Part shown: piece after piece, positions 23,541 through 31,786 of the stretch
Numbering within the stretch: position 1 is the stretch's first letter
Layout: each line of letters starts with the position of its first letter
Source of the DNA: Kiritimatiellia bacterium
Lineage (GTDB): Bacteria; Verrucomicrobiota; Kiritimatiellia; RFP12; JAAYLN01
NCBI GenBank assembly: GCA_017509565.1
Contig: JAFWPM010000254.1
Coordinates: 1-60,400 of the forward strand
Reading direction: 5' to 3'
DNA length: 60,400 nucleotides
The notes under the pieces: generated by a model
Told to the model about the DNA's origin: nothing
Database searches by the model: none
Seen by the model: the letters and a program-made list of their open reading frames with translations, nothing else
Made by a program: the position numbers and the translations under genes

Positions 23541-24543
23541 CACGCCGACACCACCGCCAGTCGGGCGCCTTGCCCCTAGTCCGACGGGAGCCCTCCACAT
23601 CGGCAACATCAGGACCCTGATGTGCGCCTGGCTTTCGGCGCGCTCCAAAGGCGGCCGCGTCGTGCTCCGCATCGAGGACCTCGACCATCCCAAGGTCAAG
23701 CGCGGCTCGACGGAGGCCCTGCTCGACGACCTCCGCTGGCTCGGCTTCGACTGGGACGAGGGCCCGGACGTTGGCGGCCCCAGCGCACCATACGTCCAGT
23801 CGCTTCGCACCGACCTCTACCGCGACGCACTTTCAACACTCCGCGCCAGTGGCCTCGCCTACCCCTGCGTCTGCACCCGCTCCGAAATCGAACGCTGCCA
23901 GTCCGCGCCACACGCCGGGGAAACCCTCCGCTACGACGGACGCTGCCGCGACCGCTTCCCCTCCTACGGCGCCGCCATGGCCGCATCTGGCGGCCGCCCG
24001 CCGGCCTGGCGCTTCCGGATCCCCGACGCGGCCTCCGGCCACTCTCAGGTAGTTTCCTTCACCGACCTCTTCGCCGGCCCATTCTCCCAGGACGTCTCGG
24101 CCTTTTCCGGCGATTTCGCCATCGCGCGCAACTCCGACGGCGCCGGCTACGCTCTCGCCGTCGTCGTGGACGACGCCGCCATGGGCGTTACCGAGGTCGT
24201 CCGCGGCGACGACCTGCTCCCCGCCACCCCCGCGCAAATCCTCATCCACCAGGCCCTACGCCTGCCAACCCCACGATACTGCCACCTGCCACTCGTCGTC
24301 GGCCCGGACGGCCGCCGCCTCGCCAAGCGCCACGGCGACAGCCGCGTCTCCGCCTTCCGCGAAGCCGGCGTCGGCCCCGCCTCCATCATCGGCTTCCTCG
24401 CCGCCTCGCTTGGATGGCTCCCCTCCCCGTCCCCGGCCTCCCTCCGCGACCTCGTCCCGCTTTTCTCTCTCCCCTCCATCCCCCGCGCCCCTCTCGTTTT
24501 CACCCCCGACCTCCTTCTTCCCCACTCTTCCCCAGGTCGCTAA
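23533..24543 (+). CDS. gluQ: Glutamyl-Q tRNA(Asp) synthetase
   Basis: I chose ATG 23533 because homology-like sequence starts at once (GRLAPSPTGALHIGN). The 336-residue protein is a short glutamyl-tRNA synthetase paralogue without the anticodon-binding domain. It has the HIGH-type block (ALHIGN), a zinc-site pattern (CVCTRSEIERC), WRFRIPD, GVTEVVRGDDLL and the modified KMSKS block LAKRHGDSR. GluQ attaches glutamate to the queuosine base of tRNA(Asp). It overlaps the hemolysin III gene by 8 bases and is followed 15 bases later by the GH78 gene. The C-terminal 40 residues are proline-rich and unlike the family. Confidence 0.9.
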   Translation: MADTPTPPPVGRLAPSPTGALHIGNIRTLMCAWLSARSKGGRVVLRIEDLDHPKVKRGSTEALLDDLRWLGFDWDEGPDVGGPSAPYVQSLRTDLYRDALSTLRASGLAYPCVCTRSEIERCQSAPHAGETLRYDGRCRDRFPSYGAAMAASGGRPPAWRFRIPDAASGHSQVVSFTDLFAGPFSQDVSAFSGDFAIARNSDGAGYALAVVVDDAAMGVTEVVRGDDLLPATPAQILIHQALRLPTPRYCHLPLVVGPDGRRLAKRHGDSRVSAFREAGVGPASIIGFLAASLGWLPSPSPASLRDLVPLFSLPSIPRAPLVFTPDLLLPHSSPGR

Positions 24544-24558
24544 AGCCCCTCCCCCACC

Positions 24559-27027
24559 ATGTCCATTACCCAAATTTTCCGTCCGGCCCGCCTTTCACGC
24601 GGCAACACCTCCATCACCGTCCAGCAGCCCATCGACCGCGCGGCATGGGTCTGGCATCCCGCACTCGCCTCCGAAATCCCCGGCAGCGTCCCGCGCCTCC
24701 TGCGCTTCCGCTGTCCTTTCACGACCTCCGGCGAACCTTTCCTTTTCGACATCTCCGCCGACGAGCGCTTCATCCTCCTCCTTGACGGCGCAATCGTCGC
24801 CCGCGGCCCAAACCGCGCCTCCGTCGAAAATTGGCAATACCAGTCGTACCGCGCCGAACTCGCACCAGGCCAGCACCTTTTCGAAGCCATCTGCTGGACC
24901 ATCGGTCCCAATGCGCCACTTGCCCAGCTTTCATGGAAGGGCGGCTTCATCTTCTGCGCCGACGGCAACTGCGCCGGCGCCCTGACCACCGGCTCCCCGT
25001 CCTCCGCATGGCAGGTCGGCATCGCCGGCGGCCTGTCAACGGCGCCGGCCACCCCGGGGTCTGGCGCCTGGGGCGTCGGCGGGACCTTCGTCGAAACCGG
25101 CGACGGCCCCATCTCCAGCATCCCCGCCGAATTCGTCGAACCGGCAATCGTCCGCAAACCCATCTCCGCCGAACCCGGCTCACGCAACTACGGCAGTCGC
25201 CAGCCTGGATGGATGCTTTTCCCCACGCAGATCCCCGACCAGCTGGAACGCCCCATCGCGCCCGGCGCCTTCCGCGCCGTCAACATCTCCCGCGACCAGC
25301 CCACGCCACCCGCCGGCTGCCAGGAGCCGCAGCCCTTCTTCTACTCCGCGGCTGACGCCGTATCCCCGCTTGTCAGGGCATTCGACTCCCTCCTCCGCGA
25401 CTCCGCGCCCCTTTCCGTCCCGCCGCACTCCACCCTGCACGCCCTCTGGGACCTCGGCGACTACTACTCGGCATACCCCGTCCTCTCCACCACGGGCGGC
25501 CAGGGTTCCAGCATCCGAATCCTCTTCCACGAATCACTCAAGGCGGAGGACGGCCTCAAGCACCACCGCGACGAGTTCGTCGGCAAGGCCCTCCTTGGCT
25601 TCGGCGACGAATACCGCCCGGCGCCGGCCGCGCCAGGCCAGCCTTCCACCTTCACCCCGCTGTGGTGGCGCGCCGGCCGCTGGGCGGAAATCGAGGTTTC
25701 AACCGACGCGTCGCCTGTCACCCTGATCGGGCTCTCCCTCGTGGAGTCCAGATACCCACTCGAACGCGAAGGGGCGTTCGACTGCGACGACCCCACGCTC
25801 GGGCCAGTCCAGAAGATATGCCTTCGCGGGATGCAGATGTGCTGCCACGAAATGATTTTCGACTGTCCCTTCTTCGAACAGCAGATGTATCCCGGCGACA
25901 CCCGCATCCAGCTCCTCGTCCTATCCGCACTTACGCGCGACGACCGCATGGCCCGCCGCGCCATCGAAATCTTCGCCAAAAGCGCCCGCGACGACGGCAT
26001 GGTCCCCTTCAACTTCCCATCCCGCAACATCCAGGAGGGCGCCACCTACACGCTCTGCTGGCTCCTGATGTTCCGCGACTTCCTCTACTTCCATGACAAC
26101 CCCGAATGGCTCCGCGCCCAGCTCCCGGCCATGCGCCACACACTGTCCGGAATCGCCGCATACGAGGATCCCGACGGAATCCTGCGCAACCTCCCGGGCT
26201 GGAACTTCCTCGACTGGATCGCCAATTCGCCCCACCGCAACGGATCCTGGGCCCCTGGATCGCTTGAGGGGGACACCTCGCGCGGCTCGATCTTCAGTCT
26301 TCTCTGGATCATCGCCCTCAAGGGCGCGGCCGATGTCGAAACCGCCCTCGGCGACACCATGATGGGCGACTACTGGAGGGCCAAGGCCCGGCGCACCGCC
26401 GATTCGGTAATCCGCATCTTCTGGAGCGCCGAGCATGGAATGATCGCCGATTCCGACGCCTTCGACAGCTTCTCCGAACACGCGCTCTCACTCGCCATCG
26501 TCGCCGACATCCTCCCGCCGGAGCAACGCGCGCTCGCCTCTCGCGCGCTCCTTGGGGAGAAACGCCTTTCCCGCGCGTCAGTCTACTTCTCCCACTACCT
26601 CTTCGAGGCATATTTCCTGATTGGGCGCGGCGACCTCTTCCTAAGGCGCCTCGACCTCTGGCGCCACTACGTCGCTCTCGGCCTCCGCACGCCGCTTGAG
26701 GCCCCCGAGGGCGGCAAGAACGGGCAGCGCGAGGCCCGCAGCGACTGCCACGCCTGGGGTTCCCATCCCATCTTCTGGCTTCAGTCCGGCGTCGCCGGCG
26801 TCATGCCGGCCTCGCCATTCTTCTCCACCGTCCGCGTGGCGCCCCAGCCCGGTTCGCTCCGCTTCATCAAGTCACGCGTCCCGCACCCGCGCGGGTTCAT
26901 CGACGTCGACCTTGCATTCGACAATGGAAGGGCCTCTGGCACCATCACCCTCCCGGCCGGAATCCCCGGCACTTTCGAATACGCAGGCTCAACCGTCGCA
27001 CTCAAGCCCGGAGCCAACTCAGTCTGA
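24559..27027 (+). CDS. Alpha-L-rhamnosidase-like glycoside hydrolase (GH78 type)
   Basis: The 822-residue protein has no signal peptide. An N-terminal beta-sandwich (residues 25-150: AAWVWHP, FLFDISADERFILLLDG, GPNRASVENWQYQSY), further beta-domains and an (alpha/alpha)6 barrel (residues about 410-740) fit GH78. Barrel blocks include FDCPFFEQQMYPGDTRIQ, which carries acidic residues in the position of the family catalytic acid, GWNFLDWI and ASVYFSHYLFEAYF. A C-terminal beta-domain closes the protein. It probably removes terminal rhamnose from imported oligosaccharides in the cytoplasm. It starts 15 bases after gluQ, an odd partner, so cotranscription may be incidental. Confidence 0.8.
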   Translation: MSITQIFRPARLSRGNTSITVQQPIDRAAWVWHPALASEIPGSVPRLLRFRCPFTTSGEPFLFDISADERFILLLDGAIVARGPNRASVENWQYQSYRAELAPGQHLFEAICWTIGPNAPLAQLSWKGGFIFCADGNCAGALTTGSPSSAWQVGIAGGLSTAPATPGSGAWGVGGTFVETGDGPISSIPAEFVEPAIVRKPISAEPGSRNYGSRQPGWMLFPTQIPDQLERPIAPGAFRAVNISRDQPTPPAGCQEPQPFFYSAADAVSPLVRAFDSLLRDSAPLSVPPHSTLHALWDLGDYYSAYPVLSTTGGQGSSIRILFHESLKAEDGLKHHRDEFVGKALLGFGDEYRPAPAAPGQPSTFTPLWWRAGRWAEIEVSTDASPVTLIGLSLVESRYPLEREGAFDCDDPTLGPVQKICLRGMQMCCHEMIFDCPFFEQQMYPGDTRIQLLVLSALTRDDRMARRAIEIFAKSARDDGMVPFNFPSRNIQEGATYTLCWLLMFRDFLYFHDNPEWLRAQLPAMRHTLSGIAAYEDPDGILRNLPGWNFLDWIANSPHRNGSWAPGSLEGDTSRGSIFSLLWIIALKGAADVETALGDTMMGDYWRAKARRTADSVIRIFWSAEHGMIADSDAFDSFSEHALSLAIVADILPPEQRALASRALLGEKRLSRASVYFSHYLFEAYFLIGRGDLFLRRLDLWRHYVALGLRTPLEAPEGGKNGQREARSDCHAWGSHPIFWLQSGVAGVMPASPFFSTVRVAPQPGSLRFIKSRVPHPRGFIDVDLAFDNGRASGTITLPAGIPGTFEYAGSTVALKPGANSV

Positions 27028-27081
27028 CGCGCCTGAAGCCGCATCGCCCAATGGCGGCGCGCAATTCCGCGCGCGCAGCCG

Positions 27082-27984
27082 TCAGGCCATCACTTCGCAA
27101 ATCGCGTCGGCCCCGGCCAGCAGCATCGCGAGCCTGTCGATGCCAACCGCGATCCCGCCGCATTCAGGAAACTCCCCCCGCTCCAGCATGCCTAGGAAGT
27201 CCTCGTCGAGCGGGTAGTCGTCCTCGCCAATGGCCCGCCGCTCGGCCCGCGCGGCCTCAAAGCGCCGCCGCTGCTCCGCGCCATCGGTCAATTCGCCAAA
27301 GGCGTTTGCAAGCTCTATTCCGCAGACATACAGCTCCCAGCGCTCAGCGACGCGCGGGTCCGCCGTGCTAAGCCTTGAAAGTGACGCCGCCTCGCGCGGA
27401 TACCCGTAAAGCACGCACGGCACATCCTTCGGCAGTCCCGGTTCGACCTTCAGCGCCATGTCCTCGTCGAAGCGGTCCTGGTCAAACGATTCCAGCGGAT
27501 CCCAGCCCGCAAATTCCCTGTAGGCGTCGCGGACGGGAATCACGCGCCACTCCGCGCCAAGGTCGCATTTCCTCCCGCGGTATTCGACCTCAAGCCCCCC
27601 GCGGGACTTGGCCGCGGCGTATCTCGCAAGGTCTCGCATCTCATCCAGGATGTCAAGCGCCGAAGCGCCGCGGCGGTACCATTCGAGCATCGTGAATTCC
27701 GGGTTGTGGATGCGCCCCCTCTCGCCGGCGCGGAAGCATGGCCCAATCTGGAAAATCCTTTCGGCGCCGCCGCCCACCAGCTTCTTCATCTGCAATTCGG
27801 GGGATGCGCGCAGCCAGCCATGACCGCACTGCGGACAGTCTATGTGGGGCTCCGGGGCCGGGGCCGCAATCCAGACCGGCGTCGTAACCTCGATGTAGGC
27901 ACGCGCGTGGAACCAGTCGCGCATTGCCGAAGTCAGCCTGTCCCTCAGGACCAGTTTTTCAAAAGTGCCTGCCATTGTCATCAA
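27082..27984 (-). CDS. epmA: EF-P--(R)-beta-lysine ligase (EpmA/PoxA/GenX)
   Basis: The 300-residue protein is a stand-alone class II lysyl-tRNA-synthetase-like catalytic domain with no anticodon-binding domain. Motif 2 is RIFQIGPCFRAGERGRIHNP followed by EFTMLEWYR, and motif 3 is GIAVGIDRLAML. This length and architecture define EpmA, which attaches beta-lysine or lysine to translation factor EF-P. GGAG lies 8 bases before ATG 27984. The NUDIX gene ends 9 bases upstream, so the two are probably cotranscribed. The HIDCPQCGHGWL segment adds two cysteines not needed for catalysis. Confidence 0.9.
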   Translation of the reverse strand: MMTMAGTFEKLVLRDRLTSAMRDWFHARAYIEVTTPVWIAAPAPEPHIDCPQCGHGWLRASPELQMKKLVGGGAERIFQIGPCFRAGERGRIHNPEFTMLEWYRRGASALDILDEMRDLARYAAAKSRGGLEVEYRGRKCDLGAEWRVIPVRDAYREFAGWDPLESFDQDRFDEDMALKVEPGLPKDVPCVLYGYPREAASLSRLSTADPRVAERWELYVCGIELANAFGELTDGAEQRRRFEAARAERRAIGEDDYPLDEDFLGMLERGEFPECGGIAVGIDRLAMLLAGADAICEVMA

Positions 27985-27993
27985 CAGCTCCGC

Positions 27994-28509
27994 CTACCTT
28001 GAATATCGCCATTCCACCGGTTCGTCTCCCTCGTACCGCATGAAGCCATGGAATGGGCGTGGGTCGCCATCGAAAACCAGAGGCAGGAAAAGCGCGTCGC
28101 CCTTCCACATCGGCAGCGAAGGAATGCTGCCTATGTCAATCCAGGAAAGGCGGCCCTCGTCGCTGGCGTCGAACGGGCGGCCGGAGAACTTGTCAACAAT
28201 GAACACGAAGGCGAGCCAGTGCTCCTTTTTCGGCCCGAAATCCTGCCAGACGATTGTCCCCCTCAGGCTCATTTCAATTACATTCAGCCCCGTTTCCTCC
28301 ATGATTTCGCGTCGCATCCCCTCATCGACGCTCTCCCCGAATTCGACCTTCCCGCCGATTCCGTTCCACTTCCCCTTGTTCTCGTCACCTTCCTTGAACG
28401 TTCGGTGCACCATCAGCACCCTTTCCCCGTCCCTGATGAACGCCAGCGTCCCCACGATTGGCCTGAACCTTGAAGGGAGACACCCTTCTTTTATAACGCG
28501 CGTACCCAC
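27994..28509 (-). CDS. NUDIX hydrolase (8-oxo-dGTP diphosphatase-like) with a REP-encoded N-terminal segment
   Basis: I chose GTG 28509 because AGGAGG lies 6 bases upstream; the frame is open further up but without support. The 171-residue protein opens VGTRVIKEGCLPSRF, in which KEGCLPS is translated from a REP copy at 28471-28490. The NUDIX fold then begins at RPIVGTLAFIRDGERVLMVHR. The NUDIX box is complete (GKVEFGE, REIMEETGL). A mutT/NUDT1-like role in clearing oxidised nucleotides fits the opening TLAFIRDG.RVLMVHR. The original start was probably displaced by the REP insertion. It lies between the transposase gene and epmA. Confidence 0.85.
   Translation of the reverse strand: MGTRVIKEGCLPSRFRPIVGTLAFIRDGERVLMVHRTFKEGDENKGKWNGIGGKVEFGESVDEGMRREIMEETGLNVIEMSLRGTIVWQDFGPKKEHWLAFVFIVDKFSGRPFDASDEGRLSWIDIGSIPSLPMWKGDALFLPLVFDGDPRPFHGFMRYEGDEPVEWRYSR
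28471..28490 (-). repeat. REP palindrome copy 1, inside the NUDIX gene
   Basis: Reads AAGAAGGGTGTCTCCCTTCA on the minus strand. AAGGG and CCCTT form the stem around TGTCT. It is identical to the copies at 29602 and 46598. Confidence 0.9.
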
Positions 28510-28547
28510 TTTCAGCCTCCTTGCCCTTGCCTTCTTGCCTTGTTGAT

Positions 28548-29582
28548 TTATGCCCTGCGCCGTCCGGCGCAGAAAAGAAGCGTATTCCCTCCAACGCAGA
28601 ACTCCTTGGGATATGTCAGTATCTCCTGGCACGTGCTCGCATCGGCAATCGCCTTCCTGACGAACACCTCCGAGCCAAATGCGACTCCTCGCGACACCGC
28701 CTGCTCCCGCCGTTTCATTGCCGCCGCAGTAGTCGCCAATACGAGTTTCCCCTGGCTTTTGCCATCGCCGCCACCCGCGCCGGCATTCTCAGCGCAGTTG
28801 CCCTTACCCGTTGCCCTTGCCACGGCAGCGCCTTCGCTTCCGACCGCTTCCCCAGCTTGGGATTCGCCGGCTTCATCCTCAATCAGCGTACGACGAATAA
28901 TCTCCACATGCTCCTTCCACTTGGCAGCCTTGGTTGCATTTGACTGGACAGCTGACAGAAGCGCATTCTTTGCGTCATAGTCACCCTGGCAGGCGGCGCC
29001 ATACCCGCTCCACGCATATCGGCCCGGATCCTTGACAATGCCGGCCCGAACCGGATTCATCGTTATATATGTCGAGATTGCGCCTAGGGCATCATGCGAA
29101 CCTTCAACAAGTACACTGTGGAATGGCCCCTGCCAGATTGTCCCTTCGAGGTTTCCATGGTTTGAGCAATACCACAGGGAAAACCGCTGCTTGAAGGTTT
29201 TCATGAACTCCGAGATGTCGAACATCCTCCTGCGGAAAGCCGCGGTCTCACTTTCGGCGATTGCACCGGCCCCCGTCTCCTGAAGCGCCCTCCACCGGGC
29301 CTGTATCCTGCTGGCCTTTTTTTCTCCATAGAGGACGGAAATCCTGTCATCGAGTTCGTCTCGGCTGACCTCCCGCTTCTCCGGCACATGCACCAGCAAA
29401 TGGAAATGATTATCCATGATGCAGTAGTTCACGATTTTCACGCCGGAGAAATACTCCGCGCGTCTCAGCATCTTCAGGAACATGCCTTTGACATCGTCTG
29501 TCAGAAGGAAATGCTGCAATGCGCACCTACTCATCACGTGATAGTGGGCGTTACCTTCAACCTTGACTCTGGCTCTTCTCAT
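28548..29582 (-). CDS. REP-associated tyrosine transposase (RAYT, IS200-like Y1/HUH family)
   Basis: The 344-residue protein starts MRRARVKVEGNAHYHVMSRC and has the HUH motif in DNHFHLLVHV (His59 and His61). The probable catalytic tyrosine is in STYITMNPVRAG, within the block that characterises RAYTs. RAYTs recognise REP hairpins and cleave single-stranded DNA at them. Identical REP palindromes lie 20 bases upstream (29602-29621) and about 60 bases downstream (28471-28490), and two more are at 46.5-46.6 kb, so this is very probably the cognate enzyme. Residues about 240-285 are a low-complexity Gly/Ala/Glu stretch whose DNA has period-7 TTGCCCT repeats. The C-terminus (RGVAFGSEVFVRK) is normal for the family. 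Confidence 0.9.
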   Translation of the reverse strand: MRRARVKVEGNAHYHVMSRCALQHFLLTDDVKGMFLKMLRRAEYFSGVKIVNYCIMDNHFHLLVHVPEKREVSRDELDDRISVLYGEKKASRIQARWRALQETGAGAIAESETAAFRRRMFDISEFMKTFKQRFSLWYCSNHGNLEGTIWQGPFHSVLVEGSHDALGAISTYITMNPVRAGIVKDPGRYAWSGYGAACQGDYDAKNALLSAVQSNATKAAKWKEHVEIIRRTLIEDEAGESQAGEAVGSEGAAVARATGKGNCAENAGAGGGDGKSQGKLVLATTAAAMKRREQAVSRGVAFGSEVFVRKAIADASTCQEILTYPKEFCVGGNTLLFCAGRRRA

Positions 29583-29601
29583 GTTGTGCTACTCCTCATT
29601 A

Positions 29602-29621
29602 AAGAAGGGTGTCTCCCTTCA
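29602..29621 (+). repeat. REP palindrome copy 2, upstream of the RAYT gene
   Basis: AAGAAGGGTGTCTCCCTTCA, with the AAGGG/CCCTT stem. It is followed by ATTACCTTCAATTATAATTT. It is in the opposite orientation to copy 1, so the transposase gene sits between inverted copies. Confidence 0.9.
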
Positions 29622-29677
29622 ATTACCTTCAATTATAATTTATCAAAAAAGAGGGTGGTTTTCAAGGCAATTTTTGG

Positions 29678-29683
29678 TAGAAT
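29678..29683 (+). promoter_or_regulatory. Predicted extended -10 element of the CE7-like esterase gene
   Basis: TGGTAGAAT. The expected start of transcription coincides with ATG 29690, so the mRNA should be leaderless. No ribosome binding site is present. Confidence 0.55.
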
Positions 29684-29689
29684 AGTTTC

Positions 29690-31072
29690 ATGAACACTCC
29701 ATCATTCATTTTCGCCAAGGTTGGCGCAGTTGCCGCGGCCGCATTCCTTCTAGCAAACATGGCGGAGTCGGCGCCATTGGACAACGCCTGGCTCAAGGGG
29801 ACAACCGACAAGCCACCCCTGTCCTATGAACCGGGCGAAGAGATGGTTTTCACCATCGAGCCAGTTGGCGTTGAAGGCGACATCCAAGATGGGGAATACT
29901 CGCTGGAATGGATTCTTTCCGATGACTTCGGCCGCAATGAATCCGGCCGCGTCCCCTTCTCCACCGAGCCGTTCACTTTCAGGACAAGCCTTGACCAGCC
30001 GGGGTTCGTCCGCCTTCAGGCCTACGTCCTCGACAAAGACGGGAAGCGTTATGTCAAGAAGTTCACAGGAGACTCCACGACCCCCGAAGGCCGCGAGGCA
30101 ATGAACAGGTTCGAGAAGCAGAAAAAGAACGTTTTCTTCGACGGCGGCGCCGCCGTGCGTCCCGACCTCCTTGCCCCGCCCGAAGAGCCTGCCGACTTCG
30201 ACGAGTTCTGGGCCAGGCAGTTCGCGAGGCTCGACCTCGTCCCGATCAAGGCCGACCGCATCGAGATCGAAAGCCCGCAGCCGAAGGCGAGGCTCTACGC
30301 GGTCCGCATCGACTGCGCCGGCCTTCGCCCGGTGACGGGCTACCTCTCCGTGCCGAAGGACGTTGAGAATGGCGCAACCTTCCCCGCCCGTCTCGAAACG
30401 CACGGCTACAGCGGCAACCGCTGCACCCACGGCAGGCCGGGCTGGGGGCGCGACAACGAGATTGTCCTCAACATCAACGCGCACGGCCTCAAGCTCGTCG
30501 AATTCGGAGCAACGGAAGCGGATACGAAGGCGCTTCGCTGGGAAATCCGCTCCGGCGGGCGCGACTATGCGTTCGACCCCGAGCAGAACAAGGATCCTGA
30601 AACGGCCTATTTCAACGGCATGGTGCTTCGCGTCAAGCGCGCCCTCCAGTTTCTCAAGACCGTCGAGGGCTGGAACGGCGCGGACCTCATCGCCTCCGGA
30701 GGAAGCCAGGGCGGGCTCCAGACGATCTGGGCCGCCGGCTGCGGCGAGGGTGTTACCCGCGCCGACAGCGGCATCACATGGTGCTGCGATCTTCCATGGA
30801 ACGCCAAGCGCAACGGCTGGTACATCCCCTGGGTCGACGCCCTTGGATACTACGACGCGGTGACGTGGGCAAAGCGCATTCCCCAGAACTGCCATGTCAA
30901 CATAACCCGCGCGGGGATAGGCGACTACACCTGTCCGCCGATGGGCCTGGCAAAGCTTTGGAACGCCATTCACCCAGGCAACCGCGAAATCCACTGGGTG
31001 CAGGGTTCCGAGCACGGGTATGTCCCGCCCGAATACGAGGGCCGCGACTTCCCGATTTTCGATGCAGAGTAG
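29690..31072 (+). CDS. Secreted acetyl xylan esterase-like alpha/beta hydrolase (CE7/AXE1 type)
   Basis: The 460-residue protein has a signal peptide (ends MAESAP), an N-terminal immunoglobulin-like domain (residues about 40-130) and an AXE1-type alpha/beta hydrolase domain. The catalytic triad is readable: Ser339 in GGSQGG, Asp412 in GIGDYTCPP and His442 in GSEHGY. CE7 enzymes remove acetyl groups from xylan fragments or small acetylated compounds. The gene stands alone between an extended -10 element and a perfect rho-independent terminator, so it is a single-gene unit. Confidence 0.85.
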   Translation: MNTPSFIFAKVGAVAAAAFLLANMAESAPLDNAWLKGTTDKPPLSYEPGEEMVFTIEPVGVEGDIQDGEYSLEWILSDDFGRNESGRVPFSTEPFTFRTSLDQPGFVRLQAYVLDKDGKRYVKKFTGDSTTPEGREAMNRFEKQKKNVFFDGGAAVRPDLLAPPEEPADFDEFWARQFARLDLVPIKADRIEIESPQPKARLYAVRIDCAGLRPVTGYLSVPKDVENGATFPARLETHGYSGNRCTHGRPGWGRDNEIVLNINAHGLKLVEFGATEADTKALRWEIRSGGRDYAFDPEQNKDPETAYFNGMVLRVKRALQFLKTVEGWNGADLIASGGSQGGLQTIWAAGCGEGVTRADSGITWCCDLPWNAKRNGWYIPWVDALGYYDAVTWAKRIPQNCHVNITRAGIGDYTCPPMGLAKLWNAIHPGNREIHWVQGSEHGYVPPEYEGRDFPIFDAE

Positions 31073-31109
31073 CAAAGATTCCCCAATACAAGTTTGCAGG
31101 CTACAGATT

Positions 31110-31146
31110 GGAACTGGCCGGAAATCCGGCCAGTTCCTTTTTTTTT
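31110..31146 (+). terminator. Rho-independent terminator of the CE7-like gene
   Basis: A perfect 12-bp stem (31110-31121 with 31126-31137, GGAACTGGCCGG and its complement), an AAAT loop and nine T residues (31138-31146). It begins 37 bases after the esterase stop. The rest of the 31147-31253 gap holds nothing that I can support. Confidence 0.95.
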
Positions 31147-31253
31147 GAGGAGGAATTGGCAAGTTGGCCGGGCTGGACGCCGTCAAGACCCGGGATGGCG
31201 CACGGCAACGGCAGTGCCGCATCGCGGCCTGCAAGCGCCGCCATTCACTGCGA

Positions 31254-31766
31254 CTACTTTTCCGCGGTGACGTAGACGCCACCGGGGCCTTCGGCGGCTG
31301 CCGGCAATTCGCCGCCATCGGCGGCGCCGTAGGAGAAGGCCACTTCACTGGAGGCGGTGATTCCTGAATAGAGGCGGTCAAGCGTTGCCGCCCGGACGGA
31401 AGGCCGGAGCTCGCATTCCCAGACGACGAAGACGCGCCACCCCGATTCGGCCCACATGGACTCGTGGAGGCGGTCGCGCTCGACGTTGCGCCTGAACTTC
31501 TCCTTCCAGAAGCGGACATGGCTTTTCGGGGTAGTGGCGACCTTGCACCCGCTGTGGCGATGCCAGAAGCACCCGCGCACCTCAACGATGGCATTGAACT
31601 TGCGGAGAACAATGTCCGGATGGCCTGGAAGACGCGCGACATTCACGCGAAACCGCAGGCCATGCGCGAAAAGGAAGCGGCGCACGACAAGTTCGGGTTT
31701 CGTGTCGCGGCTCCTGATGCGGCTCATGGTCCAGCTTCGCCGCTCCCTTGACAGCGTGTCGGTCAT
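31254..31766 (-). CDS. vsr: Very short patch repair endonuclease
   Basis: The 170-residue protein matches Vsr in length and order: RSRDTKPELVVRRFLF, LPGHPDIVL with Asp51 aligning with the catalytic Asp51 of E. coli Vsr, GCFWHRHSGC with His69 conserved, FWKEKFRRNVERD and GWRVFVVWEC. The residue equivalent to His64 of the E. coli enzyme is Arg here (EVRGCFWH). Vsr nicks next to T:G mismatches made by deamination of 5-methylcytosine. No cytosine methyltransferase gene is in the window, so its partner must lie elsewhere. It starts 20 bases after the stop of the DUF5107 gene on the same strand. Confidence 0.9.
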   Translation of the reverse strand: MTDTLSRERRSWTMSRIRSRDTKPELVVRRFLFAHGLRFRVNVARLPGHPDIVLRKFNAIVEVRGCFWHRHSGCKVATTPKSHVRFWKEKFRRNVERDRLHESMWAESGWRVFVVWECELRPSVRAATLDRLYSGITASSEVAFSYGAADGGELPAAAEGPGGVYVTAEK

Positions 31767-31786
31767 TGTCCCAGCCTGCGCCAGAA

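Noticed and set aside
28510-28632. An upstream start for the NUDIX protein
   Set aside because: The extra 41 residues are translated from the low-complexity TTGCCCT repeat and the 3' end of the transposase gene; AGGAGG directly precedes GTG 28509.
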